Positions 27,119-34,470 of a stretch of 63,540 nt of DNA are shown in pieces. The translations under genes and the position numbers were made by a program. Source of the DNA: Actinomycetes bacterium (GTDB lineage Bacteria > Actinomycetota > Actinomycetes > Propionibacteriales > Propionibacteriaceae); the NCBI GenBank assembly GCA_030426725.1, contig JAUHXZ010000009.1, forward strand, positions 1 through 63,540, read 5' to 3'. The notes below the pieces were generated by a model. That model was not told the DNA's origin and made no database searches. It saw only the letters and a program-made list of their open reading frames with translations. Every line of letters starts with the position of its first letter. Position 1 is the stretch's first letter.

Positions 27119-27678
27119 TGGACGCCGGACGCCTGGCGCTGCTGCTGCCGGAGATCTACCAGCGGGCGGCCGGGCCGGGCACGCCCCTGGCCGCCGTCCT
27201 CGACGTCATGGCCGACCAGCACGCGCCGGTCGAGGACGTCATCGAAGGGTTCCCGGGGATGCTCGACCCGTGGCGGGCGCCCGATCCGTTCATCCCGTAC
27301 CTCGCCGGCTGGGTGGGCCTGGACGGCTGGTTGACGCGTGACGGGGACTTCGAGGCGGGCATCGACACGCTCCGCGCCGTCGTCGCCGCGGCACCGGAAC
27401 TGCGGCGGCACCGTGGGACGACGGAGGGGCTCTCCCTCGCACTCTCGCTCGCACTCGACGGCGCACCCGTCCGGGTCGACGACGGCACCACCGAAATGAC
27501 CGACCCGTTCGTTGTGAAGGTCACGCTGCCACCGGGAACCGAGCCGGTGCTCGGCATGGTCCGGCGCATCGTGCGGGAGGAGAAGGCCGCCCACTGCGTC
27601 GTCGAGATCGCCGTCGAGGCCGGCGTCGATCCGGGCAACGGGGCTCGGGAGACGGACGCGTCCCCGGAGGAGCCGTGA
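27118..27678 (+). CDS. CIS baseplate protein, phage tail protein I-like (Pvc12-type)
   Basis: A 186-residue protein of the phage tail P2-like family. It starts LLLPEIYQRAAGPGTPLAAVLDVMADQHAPVEDVIEGF and contains FIPYLAGWVGLD and RHRGTTEGLSLALSLALDG, the conserved core. It joins baseplate J in forming the wedge. The ATG overlaps the baseplate J stop (TGATG). Confidence 0.88.
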   Translation: MDAGRLALLLPEIYQRAAGPGTPLAAVLDVMADQHAPVEDVIEGFPGMLDPWRAPDPFIPYLAGWVGLDGWLTRDGDFEAGIDTLRAVVAAAPELRRHRGTTEGLSLALSLALDGAPVRVDDGTTEMTDPFVVKVTLPPGTEPVLGMVRRIVREEKAAHCVVEIAVEAGVDPGNGARETDASPEEP

Positions 27679-28160
27679 ACCCCAAGGTCGCCGTCGTCGC
27701 GCTGGCTGCGATCGTCGTGGCCGTCGTCCTGGTGGTCGTCTACGGGGCCACGAGGCCCCTACCGCCGGAGGATCCCAGGGCCCAGACCGGGACGGTGGAC
27801 CGGTGGTTCGGCGGGTTGCGCCTCACCGAGACCCTCACCGTCGACGACCTCGCGGGGGCGCCGTGTCTGAAGCGGGAGGACCGCACCCTCAAGGTCGGGA
27901 TCGGGGGCAGCTGCGTGATTCGCCTGCCCGAGAAGGACTCGTCCTTCCTGCCCGTCACGGAGGTCCTGACGGTCATGTTGCTCGACGGTTCCCCCACTCT
28001 GACCCTCGAGGGGGACGAGTTCGAGCCCCAGCGGTACGAGTGGCCGGACGAGAACTGGGATGACCCCCTCCTTGAGCTCAACGCGTACGACGCGAACACC
28101 CGGCTCACCGTCGGCTGTGGGGCGGAGGGGCCGTGCGCGCTCAGGGTGATGGAGCAGTGA
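27675..28160 (+). CDS. small membrane-anchored protein, last gene of CIS operon
   Basis: A 161-residue protein. One N-terminal hydrophobic segment (residues about 5-24, VAVVALAAIVVAVVLVVVYG) is a signal anchor. The rest should face outward. Four Cys residues fall in two pairs (GAPC..GGSC and VGCGAEGPC) and suggest disulfides. I recognise no family. The GTG overlaps the stop of the tail protein gene. The position at the end of the operon mirrors the membrane protein at its start. No terminator is obvious; the next gene converges 6 bases away. Confidence 0.7.
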   Translation: MNPKVAVVALAAIVVAVVLVVVYGATRPLPPEDPRAQTGTVDRWFGGLRLTETLTVDDLAGAPCLKREDRTLKVGIGGSCVIRLPEKDSSFLPVTEVLTVMLLDGSPTLTLEGDEFEPQRYEWPDENWDDPLLELNAYDANTRLTVGCGAEGPCALRVMEQ

Positions 28161-28166
28161 CCGGGC

Positions 28167-28865
28167 TCACACGGAGGTGACGGCGGTCCTCGCCCGGGCC
28201 CCGCGCGTCGCGGCGATGAGCTTGACGATCGCGACGATTCCGCCGATGAGCAGGATCAGCGCCCAGATCGCCGCCACCACGGCCGAGATGATCGCCGCCA
28301 CCGCGTCCACGATGGACACGAGCAGCCGCGGCACCACGGAGTGGAGCACGAGGGTGATGAGCGTGAGCAGGAGCGTCGTCGCGATCAGCGCCATGAGGCC
28401 CTTGCTGCCCAGGAAGCGTTGCTGCGCCACCACGAGGAGTACGGCGCCCACGATGTCGAGGATCAGGATCGTCGTGAGCAACGCGGTGCTGGTGCCGATC
28501 GGGAAGCTGCCCCATCCGGCCGTGTAGGCGGCCGTGCCGAACGGGATGGCCAGGAACAACCCCACCATGAGGATCAGTTCGGCGAGCGCCCGGAGCGCGA
28601 GCGCGATCCCGCCGATCACCGAGAGGATGCCCACGATGAGGGTGACGATTCCGGAGACGGACCCGGTCAGCCGGTTGCCGGCGACGAGCGGGAGAGTCGC
28701 CAGAGCGATCACCATGAGCAGGAGGCCGTGGCTGACGACGAGGGCGGCGATGCCGAGTCCGGGCCGGTCGGGGCTGCCGACGAAGCGTTCGCCCGCGCTG
28801 AGGGCCGTGGCGATCACGATCGCCACGAGACAGCCCCACATCGCCCACGGACGTAGCCGGTCCAT
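28167..28865 (-). CDS. multi-pass membrane protein of unknown function
   Basis: A 232-residue protein with about six hydrophobic segments (for instance LRPWAMWGCLVAIVIATAL near the N-terminus and AALVVSHGLLLMVIALATLPLVAG). The C-terminus is basic (KLIAATRGARARTAVTSV). I use ATG 28865, which follows GGGGAGATG. An upstream frame adds 29 uncharacteristic residues. It converges on the CIS operon. No family is recognised and nothing ties it to the CIS besides position. Confidence 0.65.
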   Translation of the reverse strand: MDRLRPWAMWGCLVAIVIATALSAGERFVGSPDRPGLGIAALVVSHGLLLMVIALATLPLVAGNRLTGSVSGIVTLIVGILSVIGGIALALRALAELILMVGLFLAIPFGTAAYTAGWGSFPIGTSTALLTTILILDIVGAVLLVVAQQRFLGSKGLMALIATTLLLTLITLVLHSVVPRLLVSIVDAVAAIISAVVAAIWALILLIGGIVAIVKLIAATRGARARTAVTSV

Positions 28866-28974
28866 CTCCCCAGTATCCCCGCAGGGTGCGTGACGCGTCC
28901 ATAATTCTGGAACACCCGTGGAGAGGCCCCGCGCCTCCGCGGAGCGCTCCACACGATCCTCTACCCATCAAAAG

Positions 28975-29007
28975 CTAACAGTGTTAGTCTTAAACTAACA
29001 CTGTTAG
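28975..29007. promoter_or_regulatory. paired TetR-type operator
   Basis: Two 13-bp near-palindromes, CTAACAGTGTTAG (28975-28987) and CTAACACTGTTAG (28995-29007), are separated by 7 bases, a 20-base centre-to-centre spacing. They lie 54 bases upstream of the tetR start and between tetR and the divergent membrane protein gene. Autoregulation by the adjacent TetR is likely, perhaps with two dimers on adjacent turns. Confidence 0.7.
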
Positions 29008-29061
29008 TAAGACCGCTCACGGGGCGGCGACGAGGGCTCGGACGGACGAAGGGATGCTGAG

Positions 29062-29661
29062 GTGACGCAACGGGCAGGTCGTCCGCTGACCAGGGAAATC
29101 CTGTTCGAGCGGGCACTCGCGATCGTGGACTACGAGGGGCTCGAGGCCCTGACGATGCGGCGGCTGGCCGCTGATGTCGGAGTGAGGGCACCGTCGCTGT
29201 ACAACCACGTGTCGGGCAAGGAGGACCTGCTCGAGGGCGCCCTGGCCGTGATGAGGTCGGAGGTGCGCCCTCCCCCGTCGCATCGACCCGGCGACTGGAA
29301 GGAACCGCTGGCCGCCATCTTCTCCGAGTACCGACGCGTCCTCTCATCGCATCCGAACATGATGCCGTTCGCGGGACACCGGCTCCACGGCGAGGGTCAG
29401 AGCGGGATCGAGTTCATCATGGCGCAAGGGTTCACCTCCCGTCAGGCGGTGGAGCTGTGGCAGTCCCTGCTGGCCGTGGCCGTGGGGTTCTCGATGTTCA
29501 CCTCGGGATACGCGACGACCGACGCGGCGGGCCTTCCCCCCGAACTGGACGAGCGCACGCGGGTCTGGAATGACGAGACCTGCCACCTGGCTCTCGTCTC
29601 GCTCATGGACACCTACGACAGTCTTCGCGAGAGCGACGGTCGCTCCCGCAGTTCAACCTGA
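29062..29661 (+). CDS. TetR family transcriptional regulator
   Basis: A 199-residue repressor. The N-terminal helix-turn-helix is clear (LTREILFERALAIVDYEGLEALTMRRLAADVGVRAPSLYNHVSGKEDLLEG, residues 9-60). The C-terminal region resembles the TetR_C class II/III ligand domain, in which WQSLLAVAVGFSMFTSGY forms part of the pocket. A pair of palindromes upstream is the likely binding site. The GTG follows GATGCTGAG; no other start fits. The ligand is unknown. Confidence 0.9.
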   Translation: MTQRAGRPLTREILFERALAIVDYEGLEALTMRRLAADVGVRAPSLYNHVSGKEDLLEGALAVMRSEVRPPPSHRPGDWKEPLAAIFSEYRRVLSSHPNMMPFAGHRLHGEGQSGIEFIMAQGFTSRQAVELWQSLLAVAVGFSMFTSGYATTDAAGLPPELDERTRVWNDETCHLALVSLMDTYDSLRESDGRSRSST

Positions 29662-29686
29662 TTCCGCGACATGGGAGGTCGAGACG

Positions 29687-30070
29687 ATGATCATCGCCAT
29701 TCGGATCGTGGCCGGAGTGCTGCTGGCGGCTCACGGCCTTGTGCACCTGTTCTACTTCGTCCGCAACACGGAGGACCCCAAGTGGCCCTTCACGCTGGAC
29801 AAGTCCTGGCTCCTTCCCGAGTCACTCCGCCACCCTGTCGGCGTTGTCGTCATCGCCGTCACCGTCGCGCTGTTCGTGCTGCTCGGACTGGCCGTACTTG
29901 GCGTGCCGGGGTTGTCGACCATCTGGCCGGTGCTGGCTGTCGCGGGGTCCGTGGCGTCGCTGGTGACGCTGGTCCTGTTCTGGAACACCCAGCTGCTGTT
30001 CGGGGTGGCCATCGACGTGGTGCTGATTGTTCTGGCACTGCTCCGACCGGGGTGGACCGAGGTTCTCTGA
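29687..30070 (+). CDS. small four-helix membrane protein
   Basis: A 127-residue protein with four hydrophobic segments (MIIAIRIVAGVLLAAHGLVHLFYFV, then VGVVVIAVTVALFVLLGLAV and two more). I recognise no characterised family; it is like many small actinobacterial membrane proteins. GGGAGG lies 10 bases before ATG 29687. It begins 26 bases after tetR and should be co-transcribed, so TetR probably controls it. Confidence 0.72.
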   Translation: MIIAIRIVAGVLLAAHGLVHLFYFVRNTEDPKWPFTLDKSWLLPESLRHPVGVVVIAVTVALFVLLGLAVLGVPGLSTIWPVLAVAGSVASLVTLVLFWNTQLLFGVAIDVVLIVLALLRPGWTEVL

Positions 30071-30108
30071 GCGTGGCGCGGCGCTGCCGTGGCCCGCGGA
30101 CCGCGGGG

Positions 30109-30666
30109 TCAGGAGGTCTCGTAGGACAGGAAGACGACTCCACTCTGGAAGCGGTGCTCATCCACGAGCTCGAGCTGGAGCCTCAGGTCCGGCGGCAGCA
30201 ACCGCGTCCCGTTGCCGATGACGACCGGCACGACGTAGTACTCGACACGGTCGACGATCCCCGCCCGGAGCGCGTGTGAGGCGAGGTCGGGGCCGCCGAT
30301 CGTGACATCGCCGTCGGTCCGGTCGACGAGCGCGCGCACAGCGACCGGGTCGAAGGACCGCTCCAGGGTCGTGCGGGCGGTGGCGACCTCAGGCAGCGTG
30401 GTCGAGTACACGATCTTGTCCCGGCCGCGCCAGGCCTCGCCGTAGTCCCGCTCCACGTGGTGGGCGCCCGGTTCGGTGCCGAAGGTCTCCCACACCTTCA
30501 TCACCTCGTAGAGCCGGGGCCCGTACAGTTCCAGGGCCACCGCCTGGTCGCGCCGGTTGATGAACGCGTGGACCTCCGTGCTCGGTGCGGCCCACTCGAA
30601 GTCGCCGTTCTCATCGGCGATGAATCCGTCGAGCGAGCCGATCCCGGTGTACACAAGTCGTCCCAT
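30109..30666 (-). CDS. dihydrofolate reductase family protein (RibD C-terminal domain)
   Basis: A 185-residue protein of the DHFR/RibD C-terminal reductase fold. The core is LVYTGIGSLDGFIADENGDFEWA, LYEVMKVWE, DKIVYSTTLPEVATARTTLE and DVTIGGPDLASHALRAGIVDRVEYYVVPVVIGNGTRLLP. It should bind NADPH; the substrate is not known, and these stand-alone genes are usually not part of riboflavin synthesis. The ATG follows GGAAGGGT. It converges with the membrane protein gene at 29687. Confidence 0.85.
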   Translation of the reverse strand: MGRLVYTGIGSLDGFIADENGDFEWAAPSTEVHAFINRRDQAVALELYGPRLYEVMKVWETFGTEPGAHHVERDYGEAWRGRDKIVYSTTLPEVATARTTLERSFDPVAVRALVDRTDGDVTIGGPDLASHALRAGIVDRVEYYVVPVVIGNGTRLLPPDLRLQLELVDEHRFQSGVVFLSYETS

Positions 30667-31038
30667 CGAGGACCCTTCCGCCGGGACTTCAGGACGCGGG
30701 CGCGTCCACTGACTCGTTCCACCTTCACACGTTCACGGACCGGACACAATGCCCGGGCTGCGACTGTCGGACCCTAGAAAGAGGGTCAGAGCCACGCCCG
30801 CGTCGAGGCCCGCCGGGGCACGTGTCGGGCTGCACGGCTCATGCTCCCCGGGGGATCGCTCCGAACAGCCACACTCCGTCCGGTCAGGAATGCGACCACT
30901 CCGGGGCGTCCCTGCCCCCAGACGACCAGGATGACCAGCCCCACCGCAAGAAGGGCCGGGTTGAGCAGGCGAAGTGGCACCGGGCGATTGGCGGACGCCC
31001 CCGTGCCACCGGCCTATGATCGAAGGACACGACCGAGC
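30667..31038. other. intergenic region with a decayed repeat
   Basis: These 372 bases hold no well-supported gene. A repeat at 30770-30856 matches the 3' end of the exonuclease gene at 32219. A 64-codon minus-strand frame at 30786-30980 encodes one hydrophobic stretch (ALLAVGLVILVVWGQG) and might be a relic of a membrane protein. The promoter of the downstream phosphoesterase must also lie here. Confidence 0.4.
30770..30856 (-). repeat. dispersed repeat copy A (exonuclease tail-like)
   Basis: Read on the minus strand, the segment encodes SPGEHEPCSPTRAPAGLDAGVALTLF. The exonuclease gene ends SPGTYEPCSPTRATTVLDADRAPTLF at 32219-32298. The DNA is about 70 percent identical over 80 bases, including CCTCGACGCGG and GACCCTCTT followed by CTAG. 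An extra T here disrupts the stop. It may be the 3' remnant of a second exonuclease copy or a mobile intergenic repeat. Confidence 0.6.
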
Positions 31039-31962
31039 ATGGCGGTGATAACTGTGAAGACGATGAAACGTTTGGCGGAGGCCTACCGGGACGCCCGCGT
31101 CGAGCTCATCGACGACACATCCCGCTACGTCATCATGAGCGACTGCCATCGCGGGGACGGCTCCAAGTCCGACGAGTTCCTCAAGAACAAGAACTCGTAC
31201 ACCGCCGCCATGGACTACTACTGGAAGAACGGCTTCACCTACGTGGAGGCCGGCGACGGCGACGAGTTGTGGGAGCACGACTTCAAGCACATCATCAGGG
31301 CCAACCGCGCCGTGTGGGAGCAGCTGCTCCAATTCCACCACGCGGGCAGGCTGATCCGGATGTGGGGCAACCACGACCTCGACCTGAGAGATCCCAGGTT
31401 TGTGCGAGAGCACCTGTGGACAGCGAAGGACGCGGTGACCGGGGAGATCGAGCCGTTCTTCGACGGGCTGGAGGCGGTGGAAGCGGTCGTGTTCCGGCAC
31501 CGGGAGACCGGGCAGGACATCCTGCTGGTGCACGGGCATCAGGGTGACTTCCCCAACGACCAGGCCTGGAGGTTCAGCCGGTTCATGATGCGCGCCTTCT
31601 GGCGGTATGCGCACGCATTCGGGTTCCACAGCCCCACGAGCCCCGTGGCCAACTCCTACAAGCGGCACAAGGTGGAGCGCAACTACGTGAAATGGATCCG
31701 CCAGAACCGGATTGCGCTCATCTGCGGCCACACCCACCGCGAAAAGTTCCCGCAGGCCGACCAGGTGCCCTATTTCAACTCCGGCAGTTGCATCTACCCG
31801 TCCCACATCACGGCACTGGAGATCGAGAACGGCTCCATCACCCTCGTCCGGTGGCGGGTTGACCCCAACGAGGATGCGATCCTCCAGGTGACCCGCCGGG
31901 AGATGGCGGGACCTGAGCCACTGTCGACCTACGACCTCGGCAGCTCGTCGACGAGCCACTGA
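31039..31962 (+). CDS. metallophosphoesterase (calcineurin-like)
   Basis: A 307-residue metal-dependent phosphatase or nuclease. It shows D35-x-H37 (IMSDCHRGD), G72-D-x-D-E (GDGDELW), G110-N-H-D113, HGHQGD and GHTHRE, all five metal-binding blocks of the family. The arrangement resembles UDP-2,3-diacylglucosamine hydrolase-type and serine/threonine phosphatases, but the substrate is open. The ATG at 31039 lies 7 bases from GGACACGA. No operon partner is evident. Confidence 0.85.
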   Translation: MAVITVKTMKRLAEAYRDARVELIDDTSRYVIMSDCHRGDGSKSDEFLKNKNSYTAAMDYYWKNGFTYVEAGDGDELWEHDFKHIIRANRAVWEQLLQFHHAGRLIRMWGNHDLDLRDPRFVREHLWTAKDAVTGEIEPFFDGLEAVEAVVFRHRETGQDILLVHGHQGDFPNDQAWRFSRFMMRAFWRYAHAFGFHSPTSPVANSYKRHKVERNYVKWIRQNRIALICGHTHREKFPQADQVPYFNSGSCIYPSHITALEIENGSITLVRWRVDPNEDAILQVTRREMAGPEPLSTYDLGSSSTSH

Positions 31963-32215
31963 ACTCGTACGACTTGCTTGATCCGGCCATCACGCACGCC
32001 TTTCTGCACAGGAGGCTCACATGGCCGGGCCGAGTCCACCGATGTGGAACCCACAACGACGAACCCGCTGGAACACCGAGACCAGCTCTTCCATCTCGGC
32101 CGCCCCGTTGAGGGGGTTGAGGTACAGCCCTGACGCGTGGCCGCGTGCGTGCGACTGGCCGGGCCACGCGGACTCGCAGGTGAGGACGGCATTGCGGCAG
32201 GGGTGTCGCGCCGGA

Positions 32216-32298
32216 ACACTAGAAGAGGGTCGGCGCGCGATCCGCGTCGAGGACTGTCGTAGCCCGGGTGGGGCTACAGGGCTCATACGTTCCGGGTG
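32216..32298 (-). repeat. dispersed repeat copy B (3' end of the exonuclease gene)
   Basis: This copy lies inside the end of the exonuclease gene and matches the decayed copy at 30770. It contains ACACTAGAAGAGGGTC, in which CTA is the reverse complement of the exonuclease stop. The two copies flank the metallophosphoesterase gene and have the same orientation. Confidence 0.6.
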
Positions 32299-32887
32299 AC
32301 AGCCTTCCCCACGCGAGCCCGCTGACTCTCACCAGCTCGTCCAGCGATTCAGCACGGACACGCTGCGCCATGTTCAGTGTGATCCGGGCGCAGGTCAGGG
32401 CGTCGTCGACCGCGTCGTGATGCCGGCCGAGCGGGACCCCGGCGGCCGCGGCGACGGCGTCCAGGGTGTGTTCCGGAAGGTCGTGATGCCGGCGCGCCAG
32501 GAGCATCGAACACGCGAAGTCGATCGTCGGCCAGTCGAACCCACACCTGCTCGTGGCGTCGCGGATGACGGAGATGTCGAACGCGGCGTTGTGGGCCACG
32601 ATGGGCCGCCCGGCCAGTCGTCGCTCGATCTCGGGCCAGAGCCGCTCGAACGAGGGCTGACCATCCAGGTCCCGTTCGGCGATGCCGTGTACCAGGACGC
32701 ACTCCGCGTCGAACCAGTCACGTCCCGGCGGAGGGCGCATGAGCGACCCCCAGGTCGCCTCCACCCGCCCGTCCCCCACCAGTGCCAGACCGACCTGGCA
32801 CGGTGAACCGTGGCTCCTATTCGCCGTTTCGAAATCCACTGCCACGAACTCGATGCCCACCGGCGCCTCCTCCCCGTCGAGAACCAT
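32219..32887 (-). CDS. DEDDh 3'-5' exonuclease family protein (DnaQ-like)
   Basis: A 222-residue nuclease. The three Exo motifs are visible: D-x-E in FVAVDFETAN, HNAAFDISVI, and HHDAVDDALTCA (H-x-x-x-D). It resembles the free-standing epsilon-like 3'-5' exonucleases. Substrate may be DNA or RNA. The last about 40 residues carry a short tail (SPGTYEPCSPTRATTVLDADRAPTLF) that recurs as a fragment at 30770. I use ATG 32887; GTG 32860 would remove nine residues. A perfect palindrome lies just upstream of the start. Confidence 0.85.
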   Translation of the reverse strand: MVLDGEEAPVGIEFVAVDFETANRSHGSPCQVGLALVGDGRVEATWGSLMRPPPGRDWFDAECVLVHGIAERDLDGQPSFERLWPEIERRLAGRPIVAHNAAFDISVIRDATSRCGFDWPTIDFACSMLLARRHHDLPEHTLDAVAAAAGVPLGRHHDAVDDALTCARITLNMAQRVRAESLDELVRVSGLAWGRLSPGTYEPCSPTRATTVLDADRAPTLF

Positions 32888-32893
32888 CACGAG

Positions 32894-32911
32894 CGTCAAG
32901 AATTCTTGACG
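32894..32911. promoter_or_regulatory. 18-bp palindrome upstream of the exonuclease gene
   Basis: CGTCAAGAATTCTTGACG is a perfect 18-bp palindrome, 7 bases before the exonuclease ATG. It shares the CGTCA(A/G)G arm with a second inverted repeat 78 bases away (32972-32989). The pair looks like a dual operator for the exonuclease and the NifX-like genes. Confidence 0.5.
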
Positions 32912-32971
32912 GAATACTAGTCCATGGGCCCTGCCTGCCGCGGATGCCACCCCGCCAGAAGACGAGTGCTG

Positions 32972-32989
32972 CGTCAGGCTATCCTGACG
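32972..32989. promoter_or_regulatory. 18-bp inverted repeat upstream of the NifX-like genes
   Basis: CGTCAGG-CTAT-CCTGACG has two perfect 7-base arms with a 4-base centre. It is 65 bases before the first NifX-like ATG. It matches the other palindrome in 5 of 7 arm positions on each side with the same overall length, so the same regulator may bind both. Confidence 0.5.
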
Positions 32990-33053
32990 TTCATTCGAAC
33001 GATGACACGACCCGCCCACGGCTCCGGCGACGGCGGACACCCATAGGAGGACC

Positions 33054-33440
33054 ATGAAGATCGCCATCACCGCCCAGAACGAGGCAGGCCTGGACGCCCC
33101 AGTGTCCGGACACTTCGGCCAGGCTGCCCACTTCGCACTGGTCGAGGTCACCGACGGGAGCATCCGGTTCACGGAGACGCTCCCGAATCCCTTCCAGGAG
33201 GGACACCGACCGGGAGAGGTACCCGCCTTCATCCGGGAGCATCGTGCGTCCGTGATCCTGAGCGGCGGCATGGGAGTCCGGGCGATCCGCATCTTCGAGC
33301 ATCACGAGGTCACGCCCGTGACGGGCGCCTCCGGCACCGTCGGCGTCGCTGTGGCCGCCTACCTCTCCGGCGCGCTCACGGACTCGGCTCCCTGCGCCGA
33401 CAGCCTGGCGCATCACGCAAGCCCTTCCTCCCTGACCTGA
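33054..33440 (+). CDS. NifX/NifB-like iron-molybdenum cofactor family protein (copy 1)
   Basis: A 128-residue protein of the NifX/NifY/dinitrogenase iron-molybdenum cofactor binding family. It has KIAITAQNE, DAPVSGHFGQAAHFALVEV, SVILSGGMGVRAIRIFEHH and TGASGTVGVAVAAYLSG. Outside diazotrophs, members bind metal clusters or small molecules and are not nitrogenase parts, and no nitrogenase gene is present here. AGGAGG lies 7 bases before the ATG. Confidence 0.82.
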   Translation: MKIAITAQNEAGLDAPVSGHFGQAAHFALVEVTDGSIRFTETLPNPFQEGHRPGEVPAFIREHRASVILSGGMGVRAIRIFEHHEVTPVTGASGTVGVAVAAYLSGALTDSAPCADSLAHHASPSSLT

Positions 33441-33471
33441 GTCCCCCAGCCACCGCATTGTCAGGAGAGAC

Positions 33472-33828
33472 ATGAGCACACAGACCATCTGCGTCCCCGT
33501 CACCGAAGACGGGCTCGTCGCCCACAGCTGGGGCAGGGCCCACACCCTCGCCCTCGCAACGCTCGTGAACGGATCCCTCAGGGAGTGGCGAACGGAGGTC
33601 GTGCGCTGGGACATCGCCCACGACGAGGGCACAGAAGGCAGCCATCACGCCCGGGTCGCCCGGTTCATCAGAGGCCACGAGGTCACGGCAGTCATCGCCG
33701 GTCACATGGGCGACGGGATGCACAACATGCTGGTCAAGCTGGGGGTCGACGTCCGGCTAGGTGTGGAGGGCGGCGCCCACAGGGCGGTCATCGCCACCGC
33801 AGGTGCGTCGTCCGAGATTCGGCCATGA
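33472..33828 (+). CDS. NifX/NifB-like family protein (copy 2)
   Basis: A 118-residue paralogue of the previous gene with CVPVTEDGLVAHSWGRAHTLALATL, GSHHARVARFIRGHEVTAVIAGHMGDGMHNMLVKLGV and a C-terminal EGGAHRAVIATAGA. The family's His/Gly-rich core is present. The two copies are 31 bases apart, and this one overlaps the deformylase gene by ATGA. AGGAGAGAC lies before the ATG. Confidence 0.8.
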   Translation: MSTQTICVPVTEDGLVAHSWGRAHTLALATLVNGSLREWRTEVVRWDIAHDEGTEGSHHARVARFIRGHEVTAVIAGHMGDGMHNMLVKLGVDVRLGVEGGAHRAVIATAGASSEIRP

Positions 33829-34412
33829 CCCTCGACGACCTGCTGGACGGTGGGCGGGTGCTGCCCATAACGAGAGGGGGAACGCCCGTCATGCACACCC
33901 GGACCCTGCCGGTCACCAGCTTCGATGCCGAACTGCTCACCCTGGTGCGTGACATGTTCGCCACGATGAAGGCTTCCGACGGCGTCGGACTGGCCGCGAC
34001 ACAGGTCGGCATCGGCCTCTCGCTCTTCATCTACGACTGCCCGGACGGCGAAGGCGTCTACCGACGCGGAGCGGTGTGCAACCCCTCTCTGGTCCTTCCC
34101 GTCGGCGAGGACCGCCGCATCGATGTGGCGTCCGAAGGCTGCCTGTCACTGCCGGGCGCCTTCCAGGCGGTTGCGCGTCCCGACAGAGCGGCATGCACCG
34201 GGACCGACCCCTTCGGGAACCCGGTCACGGTGAGGGGCACCGGCGTACTGGCCCGCTGCCTCCAGCACGAAACCGACCACCTGTCCGGAGTGGTGTTCGG
34301 GGACCGGCTCCCCACGAGGTCGCGACGGGACCTCTACAAGCGGGCCGACTCGGCGGCCGGTCGATTCCCCGAACACTGGCCGGCCACCTCGAACACAGGA
34401 GTCCCCTCCTGA
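33825..34412 (+). CDS. def: peptide deformylase
   Basis: A 195-residue zinc or iron metalloenzyme that removes the formyl group from new proteins. All three catalytic motifs are present: GVGLAATQ at 53-60, EGCLSLP at 104-110 with metal-binding Cys106, and HETDH at 148-152. The motif 3 spelling with Thr in place of Tyr is seen in some actinobacterial PDFs. It overlaps the NifX-like gene upstream. An unusual partner for PDF; this is not the fmt-linked def, so it may be a second copy. Confidence 0.9.
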   Translation: MTLDDLLDGGRVLPITRGGTPVMHTRTLPVTSFDAELLTLVRDMFATMKASDGVGLAATQVGIGLSLFIYDCPDGEGVYRRGAVCNPSLVLPVGEDRRIDVASEGCLSLPGAFQAVARPDRAACTGTDPFGNPVTVRGTGVLARCLQHETDHLSGVVFGDRLPTRSRRDLYKRADSAAGRFPEHWPATSNTGVPS

Positions 34413-34470
34413 CCCCGATCAGGGTCGGCGATCATCGCGGACGCCTAGCATGGGGACCAGGAGGCGCCAC

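Noticed and set aside
16750..28160. Prophage or type VI secretion system
   Set aside because: No head, terminase, portal, integrase or lysis gene is present, and no TssJ, TssL, TssM or ClpV. The gene set fits an extracellular-type or cytoplasmic contractile injection system.
32017..32215. Relic gene on the minus strand with peptide SGLYLNPLNGAAEMEE
   Set aside because: It looks protein-like but is short and matches no family I can name, and it has no start or neighbour that supports it.
33054..33828. Nitrogen fixation locus
   Set aside because: NifX-like proteins occur widely outside diazotrophs, and there is no nifHDK, nifEN or nifB here.
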